A DNA stretch of 64,000 nucleotides, taken from assembly GCF_014649855.1 (NCBI RefSeq), contig NZ_BMTV01000003.1:309267-373266 (forward strand). The letters are read 5' to 3'. This DNA comes from Streptomyces roseolus. Its GTDB lineage: Bacteria > Actinomycetota > Actinomycetes > Streptomycetales > Streptomycetaceae. Of this stretch, positions 1 to 10,157 are shown piece by piece. How positions within the stretch are numbered: position 1 is the first letter of the stretch; the number at the start of each line of letters is the position of its first letter. The notes under the pieces are model-generated. The model had not been told where the DNA came from, searched no databases, and saw only the letters and a list, made by a program, of their open reading frames with translations. The position numbers and the translations under genes were made by a program.

Positions 1-1640
1 TGCACAGCACCGAGCAGTGGTACGTGGAGGACACCGCTGTGCTGATCACGCGCATGTACGGCACCAGAGGCGTCATCGAGGTCACCGACACGTTCCTGCT
101 CCGGCCGGAGTCCCTCCTGGAGGAAGACGTACCGGCGGGAATCGGAGCCCTGGCACGACGCGTACGCGTCGTGGCCGGAAGCGTGGACCTCCGCGTGCTC
201 CTGCAACCGCGCGGCGGTGCCCAGTGGAAGAAGCGGACGGGCTCCTGGCTTCTGTCCTGCCCCCGGCAGGGGCTTTCGCTCCACCTGTCGTCATCGCGGC
301 CCCTGCCGGGACTCGACGACTGCACCCTGCCGATGCGCTCCGGGGAGGAGCTGGCACTGAAGCTCAGCTGGGATGGGCCCCTGCCGGCCTCCGCGGAAGA
401 GGTCGACACGGCTCTGAACGGCACGATCCGTGCTTGGCGGCGGTGGACGGCGCAGGTGGTTCACGAGCTGCCCCAAGCCGGTCTGGTGCGGCGCTCGGCG
501 ATCACCCTCAAACTGCTGGATTACGTAGAGAACGGGGCTGTGATCGCCGCTCCGACATCGTCTTTGCCCGAGTTCATCGGGGGTTCCCGGAACTGGGACT
601 ACCGCTACACCTGGATACGGGACGCCGCCTACACGGTTTTCGCGCTGCGGCGTATCGGGCTGCCCATGGAGGCCGGGGGCTTTCTGGATTGGGCTCTCAC
701 CACAGCCAGGTGGAGCGATGACCGACCACGGGTTCTCTACGGCGTCGACGGCCTGCCTCCTCAGCCCGAGACGATCGACGAGCAGCTGGAGGGATACCGC
801 GGGTCGGCTCCGGTGCGGTGGGGAAACGCCGCCGTCGACCAGATTCAGCACGACGTGTACGGCGAGATCCTGGACTGCGCGTTCCAGTGGGCCGCAACCG
901 GCGGCCGACTCGGCGGCGATCTCTGGAATCGCCTCGCTGTCCTGGTCGAACAGGCCCGCCGTGCTTGGAGAACACCCGATCGTGGCATCTGGGAGGTACG
1001 AACGGCGGGCCGGCCCTTCACCTACTCCGCCGCCATGTGCCAGGTGGCCCTCGACCGGGCCGCCCGCCTCGCCCGCAGGCTGGGTATGCCTGGCGACGCG
1101 GACGGTTGGGCCACGGAGTCCAAGCGGCTGACCGATCGCATCCTGCGGGAAGCATGGGACGAAGACGCAGGGGCGCTCACCGAGCACCTCGGCCCCGGCG
1201 GTGGCCTGGACGCGTCGCTACTGGCTCTCCCGCTGCGGCGCGTGGTGCCGGCGGACCACCCGCGCATGATCGCCACCAGCGAGGCCGTGGCGGCGCGGCT
1301 CGGCGCCGGCGGGGGTCTGCTCCACCGCTACCTTCCGGTTCAGTCACCGGACGGACTGGGACAACCTGAGGGCGCATTCGTCCTGTGCAGCTTCTGGCTC
1401 GTGGACAACTTGGCAGGTCAGGGACGCACTGATGAGGCCGCGGAACTCTTCGACAAGCTGTGCTCATACGCGAGTCCCCTCGGGTTGCTCGGCGAAGAGA
1501 TAGATCCGACCACGGGAGACTTCCTCGGCAACTTCCCGCAGGCGCTCAGCCACGTCGGTCTCGTGTCGAGCGCGGTCGTGCTCGGCCGAGTCCAGCATGG
1601 TGTACGACCAGAACTGTCCACCCAGGCGTGGTTCTCCTGA
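1..1640 (+). CDS. Glycoside hydrolase family 15 protein (glucoamylase/trehalase-like), 5' end outside window
   Basis: The reading frame is already open at base 3 with family-like sequence (HSTEQWYVEDT), so the gene starts upstream and the GTG at 24 is not its start. About 546 residues are visible. GH15 hallmarks are the NWDYRYTWIRDAAYT block, GNAAVDQIQHDVYGEILD in the catalytic (alpha/alpha)6 barrel, and the C-terminal LLGEEIDPTTGDFLGNFPQA block that carries the catalytic base glutamate in this family. The enzymes hydrolyse terminal alpha-glucosidic bonds. In actinomycetes close relatives act on trehalose or maltooligosaccharides, and which applies here cannot be told. It has no signal peptide in the visible part and is convergent with the channel gene 48 bp downstream. 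Family assignment is firm, substrate is not. Confidence 0.9.
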   Translation, partial: HSTEQWYVEDTAVLITRMYGTRGVIEVTDTFLLRPESLLEEDVPAGIGALARRVRVVAGSVDLRVLLQPRGGAQWKKRTGSWLLSCPRQGLSLHLSSSRPLPGLDDCTLPMRSGEELALKLSWDGPLPASAEEVDTALNGTIRAWRRWTAQVVHELPQAGLVRRSAITLKLLDYVENGAVIAAPTSSLPEFIGGSRNWDYRYTWIRDAAYTVFALRRIGLPMEAGGFLDWALTTARWSDDRPRVLYGVDGLPPQPETIDEQLEGYRGSAPVRWGNAAVDQIQHDVYGEILDCAFQWAATGGRLGGDLWNRLAVLVEQARRAWRTPDRGIWEVRTAGRPFTYSAAMCQVALDRAARLARRLGMPGDADGWATESKRLTDRILREAWDEDAGALTEHLGPGGGLDASLLALPLRRVVPADHPRMIATSEAVAARLGAGGGLLHRYLPVQSPDGLGQPEGAFVLCSFWLVDNLAGQGRTDEAAELFDKLCSYASPLGLLGEEIDPTTGDFLGNFPQALSHVGLVSSAVVLGRVQHGVRPELSTQAWFS

Positions 1641-1688
1641 CCGGGCTACCGGACCCGGTGTCCGCGGGGCGCCGTCCGCAGGAGGAGG

Positions 1689-2573
1689 TCACGGCCGTAC
1701 CAGGGTACGGCCGTGGTCGGCCGCGTACGCGTGGAAGATCTCCATGGGTGTGGCATGGCGCAGGTGGAGGAAATGCCGGTTCAGGGCGGCGGCGAGGTCT
1801 TCCAGCGCGTGCTTCAGCATGGCGGTGGCGACTCGTTGGTCGGCCGATGGCGATACCTGCCCCTCAAGGCTGAAGCCGACGGCGACGCCGATCATCGCTG
1901 CCAGCGACGAGTGGTCATCACCGTCACGGAAGTAGTAGGTTTCCGCCCGCTGCGCGAAGTCGACACGCACCTGGATCACGTCCGTCGCGAGGCTTGTCGC
2001 GAGATCGACGGCGAGCGCAGGCGTCATCACCTGGCCGGCGGAGCGGGTGGCGTCGCGTATCGCTGCAAGCCGAAGTGCCAGGACGCGCCTTCGAGTGAGT
2101 GCCGGGTAGACCTGTGAGATCCACGAGACCAGGGCGGTCAGCAGCGCGAAGCCGACCAGGGCCTGGAGCGGTGCGACGACGCGAAGCCATCCCTCGACCG
2201 GCACGATGTCGCCCAGCCCCAGCGTGGCCACCATGACGAGAGAGATGTAGAGCGCATCGAGGAAGTCCGTCCGCGACGTGGGCTCCAGCCCCTGGGCGTA
2301 GGAGAAGCCGTGCGCGACGTGCGGCCAGTACACCAGCGTCCACCCGAGGACGATGAGCACCGTCCACAGTCCCGCGACGGCCGCCATGGCAAGCGGACCC
2401 GTCACCGCGCCCACCCGGCTTCCCGCGGGAAGCCGCCGTGATGCCCGCCATAGCGTGGAGCTCACCCACATGCTGAGATCGCCTCGGCCAGCGGGGTGCC
2501 ACAGCGTGTGGAAGACGTCCCGCAGAACCAGCAGCACCAGTCCCGCTCCTCCTGCGGAAACGATCCAGTCCAC
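1689..2573 (-). CDS. Two-TM potassium channel family protein
   Basis: This 294-residue membrane protein has an N-terminal helix (WIVSAGGAGLVLLVL), a second helix (GLWTVLIVLGWTLVYW), then a pore loop ending TLGLGDIVP and a final hydrophobic segment. TLGLGD is a variant of the TVGYGD potassium selectivity filter of the Ion_trans_2 family. About 130 cytoplasmic residues follow with no recognised RCK domain. The frame stays open upstream to 2888, but I chose the GTG at 2573 because AGGAGGG lies eight bases before it and the protein then begins at the first membrane segment. It is divergent from the decayed Cys-rich gene at 2709. Ion selectivity is inferred; the second filter Tyr/Phe is a Leu here, which is unusual. 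Confidence 0.82.
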   Translation of the reverse strand: MDWIVSAGGAGLVLLVLRDVFHTLWHPAGRGDLSMWVSSTLWRASRRLPAGSRVGAVTGPLAMAAVAGLWTVLIVLGWTLVYWPHVAHGFSYAQGLEPTSRTDFLDALYISLVMVATLGLGDIVPVEGWLRVVAPLQALVGFALLTALVSWISQVYPALTRRRVLALRLAAIRDATRSAGQVMTPALAVDLATSLATDVIQVRVDFAQRAETYYFRDGDDHSSLAAMIGVAVGFSLEGQVSPSADQRVATAMLKHALEDLAAALNRHFLHLRHATPMEIFHAYAADHGRTLVRP

Positions 2574-2708
2574 GCCGTGGTCCCTCCTGCCGTCCGCGAG
2601 GCCCCTGGTTTCGCGCCCGTTCTTTCGTGTTACGCGTACAACGTGACCATCGCCACGTCGGTACATCACCGCATCTTGAGGGAACACCTGGTCACTCGCG
2701 GGAAAGAC

Positions 2709-3046
2709 ATGCTCGGTACTTACTCCGTAGGCCTTGCCGGTACGACCGACGAGAAACCGGCGCGCCGTATCGACGAATGCATCGCCTGTGCACAGGCATG
2801 TACCACCTGCGGCGCCACGGCCGCCGTGCTGTTCCGGCACACCTGCCACGACACCGGTACCAACCCCGCGTTCCGGGGCCGGCGCCACCGTCTCGCGAGT
2901 CGTGCGACGGTCAGTGCGCGAGCAAGTCGGGTCGGCGCGGCCACTGCCGCGTGTGCGCTGGAGGGTGCGATTGCCGCGAGGAGACCCACAACGACCCGCT
3001 CACCTCCCTTGACCGACAGAAGCCGGCACCGCGCCTCATCAGGTGA
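2709..3046 (+). pseudogene. Decayed DUF326-type Cys-rich (copper-storage-like) protein gene
   Basis: An ATG at 2709 with GGGAAAG upstream opens a frame reading RIDECIACAQACTTCG, the N-terminal Cys pattern of DUF326 four-helix-bundle proteins. The sequence then jumps to ATAAVLFRHTCHDTG, so about 25-30 residues (the CADAC to DCADAC part) are missing. From about 2890 the family pattern continues in a different frame as CDGQCASKSGRRGHCRVCAGGCD, so at least one frameshift follows the deletion. The intact relative in this window is at 16787-17200. The deletion joins two similar Cys repeats, which suggests recombination between them. The remnant is unlikely to make a working metal-binding bundle. 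Confidence 0.7.
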
Positions 3047-3187
3047 GACGGTCTGGACCGGGCGTCCACACGGCGTCGGCCAAGGAGCGCCCGACCGTCC
3101 CCTGTGCACCGTGTCGGCAGCGAGCGGACTTCGTGCCCGCTACTCCATCCGACAAGACGTGCCGATCGATTCGTTCGGGGTGAACCG

Positions 3188-4390
3188 ATGCAGCTGGACC
3201 CGCTTCTGACCGCGGTGGGCGCACTCGCGCTTCTGGTAGCCACGTTCTCCGCTTACATGCGCAGGCTGCCCTTGTCGGGGCCTTTGGTGGCTCTCCTGAC
3301 GGGCGTTGTGCTGGGTCCGGCCGTCCTGGACGTGCTGCGTCTTCCCGTGTTGCCGGAAGGCCACCGCGGAGTCCATGAACTGTGTCGCGTGCTGCTGGCC
3401 GTCTCCGTGATGGCGGTGGCTCTGCGTTACCCCGTGCACGACGTGCGATCGAAGGTGAAGCCGGTCGCCTTGCTCGTGGCCGTGGCCATGCCGCTCATGG
3501 CTCTGAGTACGGCTGGGGTGGCGGCCGTCACTCTAGGGGCGGGCCTCGGCGTTGCGGTACTGCTGGGCGCGGCCCTGTGCCCCACCGACCCCGTCCTGGC
3601 CTCGAGCGTGGTAACCGGTGATCTTGCCGAGCAGTCGGTTCCCGCACGCACTCGACAGATGCTTTCGCTGGAGTCGGGCAGCAATGACGGGTTGGCGGTG
3701 CCACTGGTCATCGGGGCACTGGCGATCGCCGGGCCGCTCACCGGCGGCCAGGCGCTTGGCGAGGCTCTGTGGCAGGTCTGTGCCGCGGTAGCAGTCGGAG
3801 TGGCCTCGGGTTGGGTCGCCGGCAGGGCCACCCGCATCGGAGAGAGGAGCGGGGCCATGGAGCCCGGACCACTGCTGGTCTTCACTCTCCTCCTCGCTCT
3901 CCTCGTGCTGGGAGTCGCCGGGTTGCTGGGCGCGGGCGGCGTCCTGGCCGTCTTCGTGAGTGGCCTGACGTTCAACGCGACCAGCTCCGTCGGTGAGAGG
4001 GTGAAGGAAGCCGAGGCGGACGAGGCGGTCAACCGCTTCGCCGTGCTGCCACTGTTCGTGATCTTCGGTGCCATGCTGCCGTGGGAGCAATGGCGGCGCC
4101 TGGGCTGGCAGGGGTTGCTGTTCCTGATCGCCGTACTGCTCCTACGTCGGCTTCCCGTACTGCTGCTCCTGAAGCGGCCCCTCGCTTTGCGCTGGCGGGA
4201 CGCGGTCTTCCTCGGCTGGTTCGGACCCATCGGGGTATCGGCGCTGCTGTATCTCACTTTGGAGGCGCACAGACTCACCCCGGATCCACGGCTGTTCGCC
4301 GCCGGGGCCCTCGCCGTCGCGGGAAGCACACTCGCGCATGGCCTGACGTCCTCGCCCGGCACCTACATCTACCGCAGGGCGGCGACCTGA
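3188..4390 (+). CDS. CPA1-type sodium/proton (cation:proton) antiporter
   Basis: The 400-residue integral membrane protein has about a dozen hydrophobic segments starting at residue 5. It carries the antiporter signature CPTDPVLASSVV followed by LSLESGSNDGLAVP, where the Asp of the ND pair is the ion-binding residue of CPA1 exchangers. It should exchange Na+ or K+ for H+ across the membrane. The start is ATG 3188, with GGGGTG upstream; the upstream part of the open frame is not family-like. A second antiporter of the same superfamily is at 50467-51717, but this copy lacks the 25-nt leader found there. No soluble C-terminal regulatory domain is present. Confidence 0.85.
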   Translation: MQLDPLLTAVGALALLVATFSAYMRRLPLSGPLVALLTGVVLGPAVLDVLRLPVLPEGHRGVHELCRVLLAVSVMAVALRYPVHDVRSKVKPVALLVAVAMPLMALSTAGVAAVTLGAGLGVAVLLGAALCPTDPVLASSVVTGDLAEQSVPARTRQMLSLESGSNDGLAVPLVIGALAIAGPLTGGQALGEALWQVCAAVAVGVASGWVAGRATRIGERSGAMEPGPLLVFTLLLALLVLGVAGLLGAGGVLAVFVSGLTFNATSSVGERVKEAEADEAVNRFAVLPLFVIFGAMLPWEQWRRLGWQGLLFLIAVLLLRRLPVLLLLKRPLALRWRDAVFLGWFGPIGVSALLYLTLEAHRLTPDPRLFAAGALAVAGSTLAHGLTSSPGTYIYRRAAT

Positions 4391-4678
4391 CAGGGAAACG
4401 GTCGGACATCACGTGAGGTGTCAGAACGATGTCCACACAGGACAGCACGCGACTCGTCGCTGGGCGCACGACCCCGCCGCGGCGAGAACGTGCGTGGGTG
4501 GAGCGCCTCCCCCGACGTCGGAGGCTGGTTCGGCAGCGGTGGCCGCCACGCCGAAATCGCTGCGCGGCGTAACCGAGGGCGCAGACGAAGAAGGGCGGGC
4601 GCAGGAACAGGGTGACGGAGCGGGCGACGATCACAGGGGGGCCTTCTGGCGAGCAGCGAGGGCAAGGGGGCGGGCCGG
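4391..4678. other. Intergenic, no gene seen
   Basis: These 288 bases lie between the convergent antiporter and the MerR remnant. Open frames here have no recognisable family pattern and no ribosome site. No clear terminator hairpin was identified. Confidence 0.6.
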
Positions 4679-5492
4679 TCAGACGGCCGAGCCGAACAGC
4701 TCGGCGAGCAGCGCGGCCCCCTCGGACGGGGCCCGTGCCTGAAGGTGCAGGACGGGGCCGTCGAGGTGGAGACGGAAGCCGAAGGACGGGCAGAACCGCC
4801 GCTCGGCGGCGGCCAGTGCCGCCACGGCCCCGGCCCGGTCGGCGGGCAGGGTGAGGCGGATGCCCTCGTCGGTCTCCTGCCGCTCCGTGCCGTCGATCAG
4901 CCGCTGCCACTGGGCGGTGCGCCCGCCCAGGCCGTCACCGCTCAGGGAGCAGGCCACAGCAACGAGCCGGAACTGGCACACGGTCTTCAGCTGAAGACGG
5001 TGACCAGGAGTACGGCGGCGGTGACCAGTACAGCCAGAGCCGCCTGGAAGGCGTAGCCGAGCTTCGTCTGCCGGAGGCCATGTACTGGGTCGAGGCCGCT
5101 TCCGTCGGCCGCTGCGGATCGAAGACCACCTTGAAGGTCTTGCCCACCCGGGGGACCGGACGGGGAGCATTGATCCGCGTGACCATAGGACGTCCGTCCT
5201 CCTGCCAAGTAAGAGCACCGGATGAAGTGGACGAGGATTCCGTTCCGTCTGACGTGTCCGCGACACATCGCCTCCGTCTCGACCCGCCCGCGACCTCCTC
5301 CAGCGGCAGCCCGAGGTGCTTGGCCGCGCCGACGAACGCCAGACGCTCGACGGCGCCCTCGCCGTAGAGGCGGTGGCCGGCCGGGGACCGGTCGGCGGGC
5401 GACAGCCCGGCGCTCTCGTAGAACCGCAGCGTGATCGCCGTCGCCGGAACGCCGGAGCGTCCGGCCAGCTGGGAGATCCGCATCGTGCTCAT
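4679..5492 (-). pseudogene. MerR-family transcriptional regulator split by a foreign segment
   Basis: From ATG 5492 the protein reads MSTMRISQLAGRSGVPA and continues through LRFYESAGL and GHRLYGEGAVERLAF, a standard MerR winged-helix domain, until about 5300 (GLPLEEVAG). The family C-terminal part, beginning near ACSLSGDGLGGR and containing ERRFCPSFGFRLHLDGP, is found at about 4960-4679 on the same strand. The roughly 90 residues that normally connect them are absent. In their place is about 300 bp that contains a DUF3592-like scrap with its own ribosome site. The DNA-binding half may still be made as a truncated protein. The effector is unknown. Confidence 0.75.
4987..5186 (-). pseudogene. 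DUF3592-like C-terminal fragment inside the MerR gene
   Basis: An ATG at 5186 preceded by AGGAGG starts MVTRINAPRPVPRVGKTFKV and continues VFDPQRPTEAA, which resembles the beta-sheet tail of DUF3592-type membrane proteins (compare the proteins at 15482 and 17504). The matching transmembrane end, TKLGYAFQAALAVLVTAAVL, lies in another frame ending at 4987, so a frameshift separates them at about 5080. This is probably a transplanted gene end rather than a working gene. The family link rests on pattern only. Confidence 0.45.
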
Positions 5493-5500
5493 GAACCCGA

Positions 5501-5531
5501 CGGTAAACCTTCGCCCCGGCTCGAAGGTCAA
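5501..5531 (-). promoter_or_regulatory. MerR-type promoter/operator of the broken regulator
   Basis: Read on the minus strand, TTGACC (5531-5526) and TTACCG (5506-5501) are separated by 19 bp, the over-long spacer typical of MerR-controlled promoters. The spacer region carries a perfect 7-bp inverted repeat, ACCTTCG/CGAAGGT (5522-5528 and 5507-5513). The -10 box is only about 8 bases from the ATG at 5492, so the transcript is probably leaderless. This points to an autoregulated gene whose operator survived the coding damage. Confidence 0.65.
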
Positions 5532-5893
5532 GGCCGCAGCCGTGGAGGAACCGACTTGACGTGACCCGCATGCACGACCCTTTTCCGGAGCAAGATCAGA
5601 AAAGGTTTGCGCGGGCAGCCCCGGCCGCCGTTTCACTGTCAGAACTCGCTCTCACTCGAAACCGGACACCCCGAGCGCGGACACCCGCACCGGCTACACC
5701 CCTGCTCGACCCTCGGGGCGTAGAGCCCGGCCGGCGGTCCGCCACGAGTCCGGCCTCGGCGAAACCACGGGACGAGTGTCGGACCGAACGGCTTCGTGCG
5801 CGGTGTGCGACAGAGCGGAGCACATGCTCGCGTGAGGCGCCCATCGTGGTCGGTGACCGCTTCGAGCGGAGCCGTGCACGGTTCGTGGCCTGG
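5532..5893. other. Intergenic between MerR remnant and betaine operon end
   Basis: About 360 bases hold no convincing gene. A 7-bp inverted repeat, CCTTTTC/GAAAAGG (5579-5585 and 5599-5605), stands out in an AT-richer patch and may be an operator or weak terminator for the betaine operon reading in from the right. Confidence 0.45.
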
Positions 5894-6910
5894 TCACTTC
5901 TTCGGCAACCACGCCTTCCAGACCGACTCGTTCTCCTTGACCCACTTCTCGGCCGCCTTCGCCGCGGTCATCTTGTCCGCGGCGACGTACTTGGCGACCA
6001 GGTTCTGCTGCTCGGTCGTCCACTTGAAGTTCTTCAGGAACTCCGCCGCGTCGCCCCCCTCCTTCGCGAAGTCCGCGTTCATCCACTTCTTCAGCGGCAC
6101 GTCCGGGTACGCGCAGGCGACCTCCTTCTTGTCGGCGTCGCATCCGTCCTCGTGCGGCGGCAGCTCGACCTCGACCAGGTCCATCGTCGCGTTCATCCAC
6201 TGCGGGGTCCACCAGTAGGTGAGGAAGGGCTTCTTGTTCTTGTACAGCTGCTCCAGCTGCGCGAGATGCGTGGCCTCGGCACCCGCCTCGATCGGCTTGT
6301 AGTTCAGGCCGAGGTTCTTGATCAGGGCGTTGTCGTGCGAAACGTACGACGGGTCGCCCTTGATGAACTGGCCCTTGGCGCCGCTCTCCGGGGTCCTGAA
6401 GACATCGGCGTACTTGTTGAGGTTCTTGTAGTCCGTGATGTCCGGCTTCTCGTCCGCCAGGTACTTCGGAACGAACCAGCCGATGTGGCCCGTCACACCC
6501 AGCTCGCCGGCCGGGACGACGGACTTGTTGCCCTGGACGTAGCGCTTCTCCTCCTGGGGGTGACCCCAGTCCTCCAGGATCGCGTCGATCTTGCCCTGGC
6601 TCATGGCGTCCCAAGCCGGGGTCTCGTCCATCTGCTGCGTCTTGACCTCGTACCCGAGCTCGTGCTCCAGCAGGTACGCGGCGACGGCCGTGTTGACCTC
6701 GGCACCGACCCACGAAGGGGTGTGCAGGCTGACGGTCCTGGAGTCACCGCCGCCGGTCTCGGCGGCGCCGCAGGCGCTGATGGTGAGCAGGGCGAGGGCG
6801 CCGGTCACCGCGAGGGTCGTTCTCGTGCGGCGGGACCGGGCACGCGGACGCGACCCGAGAGGGGGGCGGCCGGCGGTGGGAGCGTGACCGAGACGGACCG
6901 TGATGGGCAT
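5894..6910 (-). CDS. Glycine betaine/proline ABC transporter, substrate-binding lipoprotein
   Basis: The 338-residue product is the last gene of the betaine operon. It begins at ATG 6910 with GAAAGG upstream; the frame stays open far into the permease gene, but that part is antisense-like shadow. Its N-terminus is Arg-rich followed by ALALLTISACG, a signal peptide ending in a lipobox (ISAC), so it should be lipid-anchored outside the membrane. The body matches OpuAC/ProX-type binding proteins: an early PSWVGAEVN segment, EDWGHP, YWWTPQWM and the aromatic WLPKK end. It captures glycine betaine or related quaternary amines for the permease encoded just upstream (38 bp away). Confidence 0.9.
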   Translation of the reverse strand: MPITVRLGHAPTAGRPPLGSRPRARSRRTRTTLAVTGALALLTISACGAAETGGGDSRTVSLHTPSWVGAEVNTAVAAYLLEHELGYEVKTQQMDETPAWDAMSQGKIDAILEDWGHPQEEKRYVQGNKSVVPAGELGVTGHIGWFVPKYLADEKPDITDYKNLNKYADVFRTPESGAKGQFIKGDPSYVSHDNALIKNLGLNYKPIEAGAEATHLAQLEQLYKNKKPFLTYWWTPQWMNATMDLVEVELPPHEDGCDADKKEVACAYPDVPLKKWMNADFAKEGGDAAEFLKNFKWTTEQQNLVAKYVAADKMTAAKAAEKWVKENESVWKAWLPKK

Positions 6911-6948
6911 GGTGAACTGCCTTTCGGGTGAAGGGAGATACCGGACTG

Positions 6949-8933
6949 TCAGTGCGAGTGGTGCGTGAGGGCGGGTCGGCCGGCCGGCTGGGTGAGCTTG
7001 TCGAGGGCCAGGCCCAGGCAGACGATGCCCGCGCCGGCGATCAGGCCGGTACCGAGCTCGCCCGCGGTCAGGCCCTTGACCACGTCGAAGCCGAGTGCCC
7101 CACCACCGACCAGACCGCCGATGACGACGACGGCCAGGACGAGGACGACACCCTGGTTCGCGGCGACGAGGAGCGCCGGGCGGGCCAGTGGCCACTGCAC
7201 GTCGCGGATCTGCTGCCAGGTGGTGGCGCCCAGGGAGCGGGACACTTCCAGGGCGGCCGGGCTGACCTGCTTCAGGCCCTGGGTGGTGACCCGTACGACG
7301 GCGGGCAGGGCGTACACGGCCGCCGCGGTGATCGCGGCGACCCGGCCGGCGTTGAACAGCTGGACGACCGGGATGAGGTAGATGAACTGCGGCAGCGTCT
7401 GCATGGCGTCGAACACCGGACGGAGCAGCCGTTCGACCGTTCGGACGCGGGCCGCGAGAATGCCGATGGCGAAGCCCAGGAGGAGGGTGAGCGCGACGGC
7501 GACCAGGACCTGCGACAGGGTGTACAGCGCCTTGTCCCAGATGCCGAGCACGCCGATGCAGCTCAGGGCGAGTACGGCGGTCGACGCGCCCCGCCAGGTG
7601 CCGACGAGCAGGGCCACGGCGGCGGCGAGGAGCAGCAGGGACCACCATGGCAGCGCCTGAAGCCCGTTGTTGAGCGGGTTCAGTACCCAGCTGGTGAAGT
7701 TGCCCGCCCACACGGAGGTGCCGCCGAGCACAGGGACGTCCTGGTACAGGTTGCCGACCAGCCAGTCGACGACGGTGTTCAGCGGTGCGGCGATGTCCAC
7801 CGTGACCGCTTCGGGCCACTCTCCGCCGGCGCTGGAGCCGGCGAGCAGACCGCCGCCGGCCGCCACGAGGACGAGCCCGGTTCCCCGTCGGCCGACCGGG
7901 ACGCCGCCTCTGGCACCGGCCGCGGCCGTCGTCCGGTCGAGCCAGACGGCGATGAGCACGATGGCCAGACCGGCGGTGAGGCCCTGGCCGAAGTCGCGTG
8001 TCTTCAGGGCCTGGTAGACGCTCTCGCCGAGGCCGCCGGCGCCGACCACGGAGGCGATGACGACCATGGACAGGGCCATCATGATGGTCTGGTTCAGGCC
8101 GAGGAGGAGCTGCGGCCGGGCCATGGGCAGTCGTGCCGTCCACAGTCGCTGCCACGAGGTCGACCCCAGGGAGCGGGATGCCTCCAGGACGGCCGGGTCC
8201 GCGCCGCGCAGACCCAGCGTGGTCATCCGGACCATCGGGGGCATGGCGTAGATGACCGTGGTGATGAGTGCCGACGGAGTGCCGATGCCGAAGATGAGGA
8301 CGAGCGGGAGCAGGTAGGCGAAGGACGGCAGCACCTGCATGGTGTCGAGGACCGGGCGCAGGATCCGCTGGGCGGTGTCGGAGAGCCCGCCGGCCAGGCC
8401 GAGCAGCAGACCGAGCACGACGGCGACGACGACGGACACCAGCATCAGGGCCAACGTCTCTGTCGCCTGTTCCCACAGGCCGAGGAACCCGCACCCGGCC
8501 AGTGAGCCGAGGGCTATGAGGGCGGGGCCGGCGCCCCGGCGGCCCGCGCCGCCCGCGTACCAGGCGAGTGCCGTGGCGGCGGTGAGGACGCCTGCCCAGC
8601 CGGCCGCGGTGAGCAGGTCGTGGACCCACGCGACCGAGTCGGTGGCCGCGTTGGACAGGTGGAGCAGGAAGTAGAGGAAGACGGGGTGGGTCTCGCGGTT
8701 GTCGACCACCCAGTCGGCGAAGGAGTCGAGGGCCGGTACGAGGTCGACCCGCAGTGCCTGCGGCCAGCCGCCGCCGCCGAGCAGCGCGGCGGTGGGCAGG
8801 AGCAGGGCCAGGGCCAGCAGCACCATCGGTGTGGAGGGCCGGACCAGGCGCCGGGTACGACGGCGGCCGGGCGCGTCGGTGTGCCCCGGGGGGCGTTCGC
8901 CGTCGACGATCGGGCGCGAGGTGGTGACCGTGC

Positions 8934-8937
<4 letters not shown>
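6949..8937 (-). CDS. Glycine betaine ABC transporter, duplicated permease
   Basis: At 662 residues this is about twice a usual ProW/OpuAB permease. Two homologous permease domains follow each other: the first has the cytoplasmic EAA-loop signature [14 protein letters not shown], the second [14 protein letters not shown], each set in about six membrane helices. One polypeptide can therefore supply both halves of the channel. It overlaps the ATPase gene by four bases (ATGA at 8934-8937), which implies translational coupling. The next gene encodes the binding protein. A fused tandem permease is known in some actinobacterial betaine systems, so the fusion is not an assembly artefact by itself. 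Confidence 0.9.

Positions 8938-10156
<1,219 letters not shown>

Positions 10157-10157
<1 letters not shown>

Noticed and set aside
2573..2888. Longer potassium-channel start at 2888
   Set aside because: The extra 105 residues are low-complexity, have no ribosome site and overlap the divergent promoter; GTG 2573 has AGGAGGG.
3104..3187. Leader element search upstream of the first antiporter
   Set aside because: No copy of the 25-nt core was found there, so the element is not a general antiporter leader in this window.
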